A DNA stretch of 6,687 bases from Caldithrix sp. RBG_13_44_9 (GTDB lineage Bacteria > Calditrichota > Calditrichia > RBG-13-44-9), in the NCBI GenBank assembly GCA_001771055.1, contig MESS01000145.1:26631-33317 (forward strand), in the 5' to 3' direction. Both the position numbers and the translations under genes were made by a program. Of the stretch, positions 4,003-6,687 are shown one piece after another (position 1 is the first letter of the stretch; each line of letters begins with the position of its first letter). Below the pieces are notes generated by a model. That model had not been told where the DNA came from, did no database searches, and saw only the letters and a list, made by a program, of their open reading frames with translations.

Positions 4003-5211
4003 CTATTTATCATCTTCATCGACGGCTGTTTTTAACATTTCAAGAATGGTGGGTATGGCGGATGTTACCCGGCTCCAATTTGGAATAAGCGGCGTACCTA
4101 ATGGATTCTCCAGGAATATTTTCGCAGCCATGGAGATTGCATTGGTAAAAGCCTCAACTGCTTTAGCCTCCTCATGCCGATCAAAAATAAGTCCATTAAT
4201 AGCCGCATCGGCTTCATACTTCACAATCGTATCTTCGGCATGACGGAGATAGGTCACAGATAAGGCCTTGAAAAATCCATCAGTAAAAACAAAACCTTCT
4301 GCCGAGAGGGTGCGAAAAATGGATTTGCAAATGTCAATGGTCATTTTCATCAAACCTTTTTCAGGATCATCAGCCGAGAGGCTCTGATGTTTGTGTTCAT
4401 AGGTATCGGCGATGTCTACCTGACAGATCCGTCGTGGTGAATAGTTGCGGTAAACCTCTGCCAGCGATCCGACTTCCAAACCCCAATCCCAGGGGATCCG
4501 GTTAACTCTGGCCATATCGGTGATCATACAGAATTCTCCGGCTAGCGGATAACGGAAACTGTCTAGAAATTTCAGAAAATCATGTTCACCATACAAGGCC
4601 TGGATAGAACGAATAAGAGGTGTAACCAGTAATCGGGATACTCGACCATGCATCCGGTCTGTTACCCGGCTATAATAGCCTTTGCAAAAAACAAAGTCCA
4701 GGTTAGGATTCACTACCGGATAACAGAGCCGGGCCAGTAATATGCGATTGTAAGATAAAATGTCACAGTCATGAAGAATTATGACATCTGATCTGTTCTG
4801 GGCGATGACATAACCATAGGCCAGCCAAATTGAACGCCCTTTTCCTTGTTGTCCCACCTCAAGGCCATTCCTGGCGACAGTATTATAGATCTCTCCTATT
4901 CGTTTCCCATCGTTATAGATAATTTTCACTGGGTAGGGGATCAAGGCCATCATTGCTCGGGCTTTCTGAAACTCTTTTGCTGAAGCTTTATCAAGAACGA
5001 GTACGATTTCCTCAAGAAATTTTACCTTGGCTAATTCCTCAATAATCAGGGGCATTGCCGGTCCCTCAAATTCGGAATAGAGTGCTGGTAGTACCAGAGT
5101 GATCGGCCGTATTTTAGAGTATTCTTTTATTTCTGTTTCCAATCGTTCTAACGATGGTTTGCCAAGGTTATGCAGTGTAGTAATGATACCTGATTGATAA
5201 AAATCAGACAT
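4003..5211 (-). CDS. Glucosyl-3-phosphoglycerate synthase-like glycosyltransferase (GT81/GT2-type, GT-A fold)
   Basis: Cytosolic protein of 402 residues. Known GpgS enzymes move glucose from a nucleotide sugar to 3-phosphoglycerate, the first step to glucosylglycerate solutes or polysaccharide primers. Features: TLVLPALYSE (38-47) as the first strand of the nucleotide-sugar domain; GKGRSIWLAYG (123-133); the metal-binding HDCD (147-150), with Asp148 and Asp150 as the DxD pair; GRVSRLLVTPLI (189-200); YPLAGEF (221-227); WDWGLEVG (241-248); and YEHKHQSL (271-278), whose His is placed like the third metal ligand of GpgS. The acceptor and donor cannot be read from sequence, and mannosyl-3-phosphoglycerate or another glycosylation is possible. 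AAGGAG (complement of 5218-5223) sets the start. It follows the membrane protein gene by 12 bases and is the last gene of the operon. Confidence 0.75.
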   Translation of the reverse strand: MSDFYQSGIITTLHNLGKPSLERLETEIKEYSKIRPITLVLPALYSEFEGPAMPLIIEELAKVKFLEEIVLVLDKASAKEFQKARAMMALIPYPVKIIYNDGKRIGEIYNTVARNGLEVGQQGKGRSIWLAYGYVIAQNRSDVIILHDCDILSYNRILLARLCYPVVNPNLDFVFCKGYYSRVTDRMHGRVSRLLVTPLIRSIQALYGEHDFLKFLDSFRYPLAGEFCMITDMARVNRIPWDWGLEVGSLAEVYRNYSPRRICQVDIADTYEHKHQSLSADDPEKGLMKMTIDICKSIFRTLSAEGFVFTDGFFKALSVTYLRHAEDTIVKYEADAAINGLIFDRHEEAKAVEAFTNAISMAAKIFLENPLGTPLIPNWSRVTSAIPTILEMLKTAVDEDDK

Positions 5212-5223
5212 ATTCTACTCCTT

Positions 5224-5919
5224 CTAAATATGCTCGATATCTTTCTTTTTATTTTTCGCTTCTTCTTCCTTCTCAATCATTTTCCGCGCTGCATCAATAC
5301 CACCCACCCCAAATGATATGGCCAGGGCCAGTACAATACCACCAAAAGTTATAGAAAAGGCAGCGATCACGATACCGGGTGCGATTTGAAATTGTTCCAG
5401 AGCCATGGCCAGAATGAGAAGAGTGAGTAGCAGTTTGATTGCTTGAGCCAGGAGTTTTGCATAATAATAGCCACTGTTCACCGCCATGATCAGGACTGCC
5501 CGGCTGATAAAGGCAGCGATAATATATCCAAAGATCAAGATGAGTATGGCCGAAAAAGCCCGCGGTAAATAAAGAAAAAATTGCCCAACCAGATTATCGA
5601 TAGCTTCAATTTTCAGAGCGCTAAGACCAGCCATTAAAAAAATAATCAGAAAGGTCCCATAGATGACCGTTGCACAGGTTTCTGATGGCTTAGTCCATAA
5701 ATCACTTTTTCTCATCAAGCTGGTGAGCCCCATCCGGTCACTCCAGCTGTCAAACTTTAAGGCTTTTAAAATTCTTAGAAAAATTAAGCGGATGAGCCGG
5801 GCCAATAGAAAACCGAGAATCAGAATTGTCAGTGTGGCAATGACGTTCGGAGTGAATTCTTTGAATTTGAAGAATACTTCTTCCAGCGGGCCAATGATAA
5901 GTTGAAAAAAATCATTCAT
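5224..5919 (-). CDS. Mechanosensitive-channel-related membrane protein (conserved TM-helix type), no MscS cytoplasmic domain
   Basis: Very hydrophobic inner-membrane protein of 231 residues. Likely membrane segments are at about 24-50, 82-103, 115-147, 155-175 and 180-206. The helix ends in small-residue and GG patterns (SFGVGGIDAARKMIEK, 202-217), which resemble the 'conserved TM helix' repeats annotated in mechanosensitive ion channel family proteins. A short charged tail follows (EKEEEAKNKKKDIEHI). The beta-rich cytoplasmic domain of MscS is absent, so if it is a channel it is a minimal one. There is no cleavable signal peptide. AAGGGGG (complement of 5926-5932) precedes the ATG by six bases. 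The gap to the upstream glycosyltransferase gene is 16 bases and to the downstream one 12, so all three are surely one operon. Direct channel activity is inferred, not shown. Confidence 0.7.
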   Translation of the reverse strand: MNDFFQLIIGPLEEVFFKFKEFTPNVIATLTILILGFLLARLIRLIFLRILKALKFDSWSDRMGLTSLMRKSDLWTKPSETCATVIYGTFLIIFLMAGLSALKIEAIDNLVGQFFLYLPRAFSAILILIFGYIIAAFISRAVLIMAVNSGYYYAKLLAQAIKLLLTLLILAMALEQFQIAPGIVIAAFSITFGGIVLALAISFGVGGIDAARKMIEKEEEAKNKKKDIEHI

Positions 5920-5935
5920 GTGACACCCCCTTATA

Positions 5936-6687
5936 TTATATCCAATTATTAATTAAATGACTTTTATCTTTTTCAAACTCTAAGCAGAGATTTTCAATCT
6001 CAGCTTCCACCTGTGGTTGTTCCAGGTTTTCGACTTCCATAATAAAAGATGCAATTTTACCCAAATAGAGCGGTGTCAGCGATTTTAATAAATGTTCAGG
6101 CGGCAATTTTTTCTTATGGTAGGCCAGGGCATAATCGTAGATAATCCGGGTCCATAGACTGGCGGGGAATCTGAATTCTTGCTCCGGTTGAGTGATCAAA
6201 TGATCGAGTTTGCTCATATCACCGGCACCGATCACTTTGATCCATATCTCCCTTAACTCCTTAATACCATCCCGAAAAATGCTCAACATCCGGCTTACAT
6301 TTACTTTGACATTTTCCGGCTCAACTGCATAAGAAAATCCAAAGGAGGGTATCTTTTCCGAACCCTGAATCTTCTTCCAGGTCTCTTTATAGGTATTCAT
6401 TAAACTAAAGGTTGATCCGATCACCTGAACCAGCATTGCGCTTAAATCAGATCCCGGATCTTTGGGATCATGGATTTTCGCCCCAAGAAACGATTGGGCA
6501 ATTTTGTAACCATTAGCCAGGGCTTCGGTGGTCATCCAAATATCAATGCCATAACGGGCGATATCAGTTTGCCAGACATCCTTACTCAGAAAGAATTCAA
6601 CCATCTGACCGGAAAATCCAAAATCGCCGCCGATAGGCTGGCGTACCCGCTTACCATAAAGCGCTCTGGTCAGTGGATAAATAATAC
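5936..6687 (-). CDS. Glycosyltransferase, mannosylglycerate synthase/GT2-like, C-terminal part (5' end beyond window)
   Basis: The frame stays open to base 6687, so the ATG at 6604 is internal; 249 C-terminal residues are visible and the N-terminal nucleotide-sugar domain is missing. Visible residues begin IIYPLTRALYGKRV. QPIGGDF follows at 16-22, YGIDIWM at 45-51 and GAKIHDPKDPGSD at 68-80. The order QP-[IL]-GG-[DE], then a [WY]GID segment, then a His resembles the acceptor and metal-binding half of Rhodothermus-type mannosylglycerate synthase (GT78) and of GT81 enzymes. The rest is helical (to LINNWI). It is the first visible gene of the operon and probably makes or extends a glycosylglycerate-type solute; cell-wall glycosyltransfer is the main alternative. 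Donor and acceptor cannot be assigned without the N-terminus. Confidence 0.65.
   Translation of the reverse strand, partial: IIYPLTRALYGKRVRQPIGGDFGFSGQMVEFFLSKDVWQTDIARYGIDIWMTTEALANGYKIAQSFLGAKIHDPKDPGSDLSAMLVQVIGSTFSLMNTYKETWKKIQGSEKIPSFGFSYAVEPENVKVNVSRMLSIFRDGIKELREIWIKVIGAGDMSKLDHLITQPEQEFRFPASLWTRIIYDYALAYHKKKLPPEHLLKSLTPLYLGKIASFIMEVENLEQPQVEAEIENLCLEFEKDKSHLINNWI

Noticed and set aside
3911..4243. Open frame on the + strand over the GAAATTCGA repeat and the glycosyltransferase 3' end
   Set aside because: The first part is translated intergenic repeat and the rest is antisense to a well-supported gene.
5663..5905. Open frame on the + strand within the membrane protein gene
   Set aside because: It is antisense to the TM-helix gene; its basic composition is what the reverse strand of hydrophobic codons produces.
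6602..6604. ATG (complement) as the start of the last - strand gene
   Set aside because: Twenty-seven further in-frame codons to the window edge encode conserved glycosyltransferase sequence (including QPIGGDF), so the gene is cut by the window.

Overview
The window reads as bacterial chromosome of moderate GC content, dominated by conserved housekeeping genes on the + strand and ending in an accessory-looking operon on the - strand. The + strand carries the 3' end of ispE, a tRNA-Gln(UUG), rplY (long CTC/TL5-type bL25), pth, rpsF, rpsR and rplI, then a tRNA-Lys(UUU). Gram-negative, non-enterobacterial lineages such as Deltaproteobacteria and FCB-group or candidate phyla often show an ispE / tRNA-Gln / rplY / pth / rpsF-rpsR-rplI order. 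The lack of ssb (Firmicutes style) or priB (enterobacterial style) between rpsF and rpsR fits that. I cannot name the phylum from this sequence; an uncultured FCB-like or deltaproteobacterial-like genome is a guess.

Bases 1-3420 are the translation block. IspE supplies isoprenoid precursors. bL25, bS6, bS18 and bL9 are ribosomal proteins, and Pth recycles peptidyl-tRNA. rplY is followed by a hairpin. pth begins at a TTG with no visible Shine-Dalgarno. A 205-base gap before rpsF contains three mutually complementary segments and a further hairpin near the rpsF ribosome-binding site, a plausible place for autoregulation of the S6-S18-L9 operon.

Bases 3421-4002 hold tRNA-Lys, with a near-consensus promoter and a strong terminator, followed by about 290 bases without a credible gene. 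This stretch has four tandem TACAAAA units, a degenerate copy of the tRNA-Lys anticodon-loop-to-T-arm segment, a second bidirectional terminator and a GAAATTCGA direct repeat. It looks like a decayed insertion or repeat hotspot at the point where the two transcription units converge.

Bases 4003-6687, on the - strand, are a compact operon cut by the window edge: a glycosyltransferase with mannosylglycerate-synthase-like features (partial), a membrane protein of the mechanosensitive-channel 'conserved TM helix' type without a cytoplasmic MscS domain, and a glucosyl-3-phosphoglycerate-synthase-like glycosyltransferase. Together they suggest an osmoadaptation module that makes a glycosylglycerate-type compatible solute alongside a membrane tension-responsive or solute-handling protein. 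This is an inference from family resemblance and gene order and is the most interesting content of the window.
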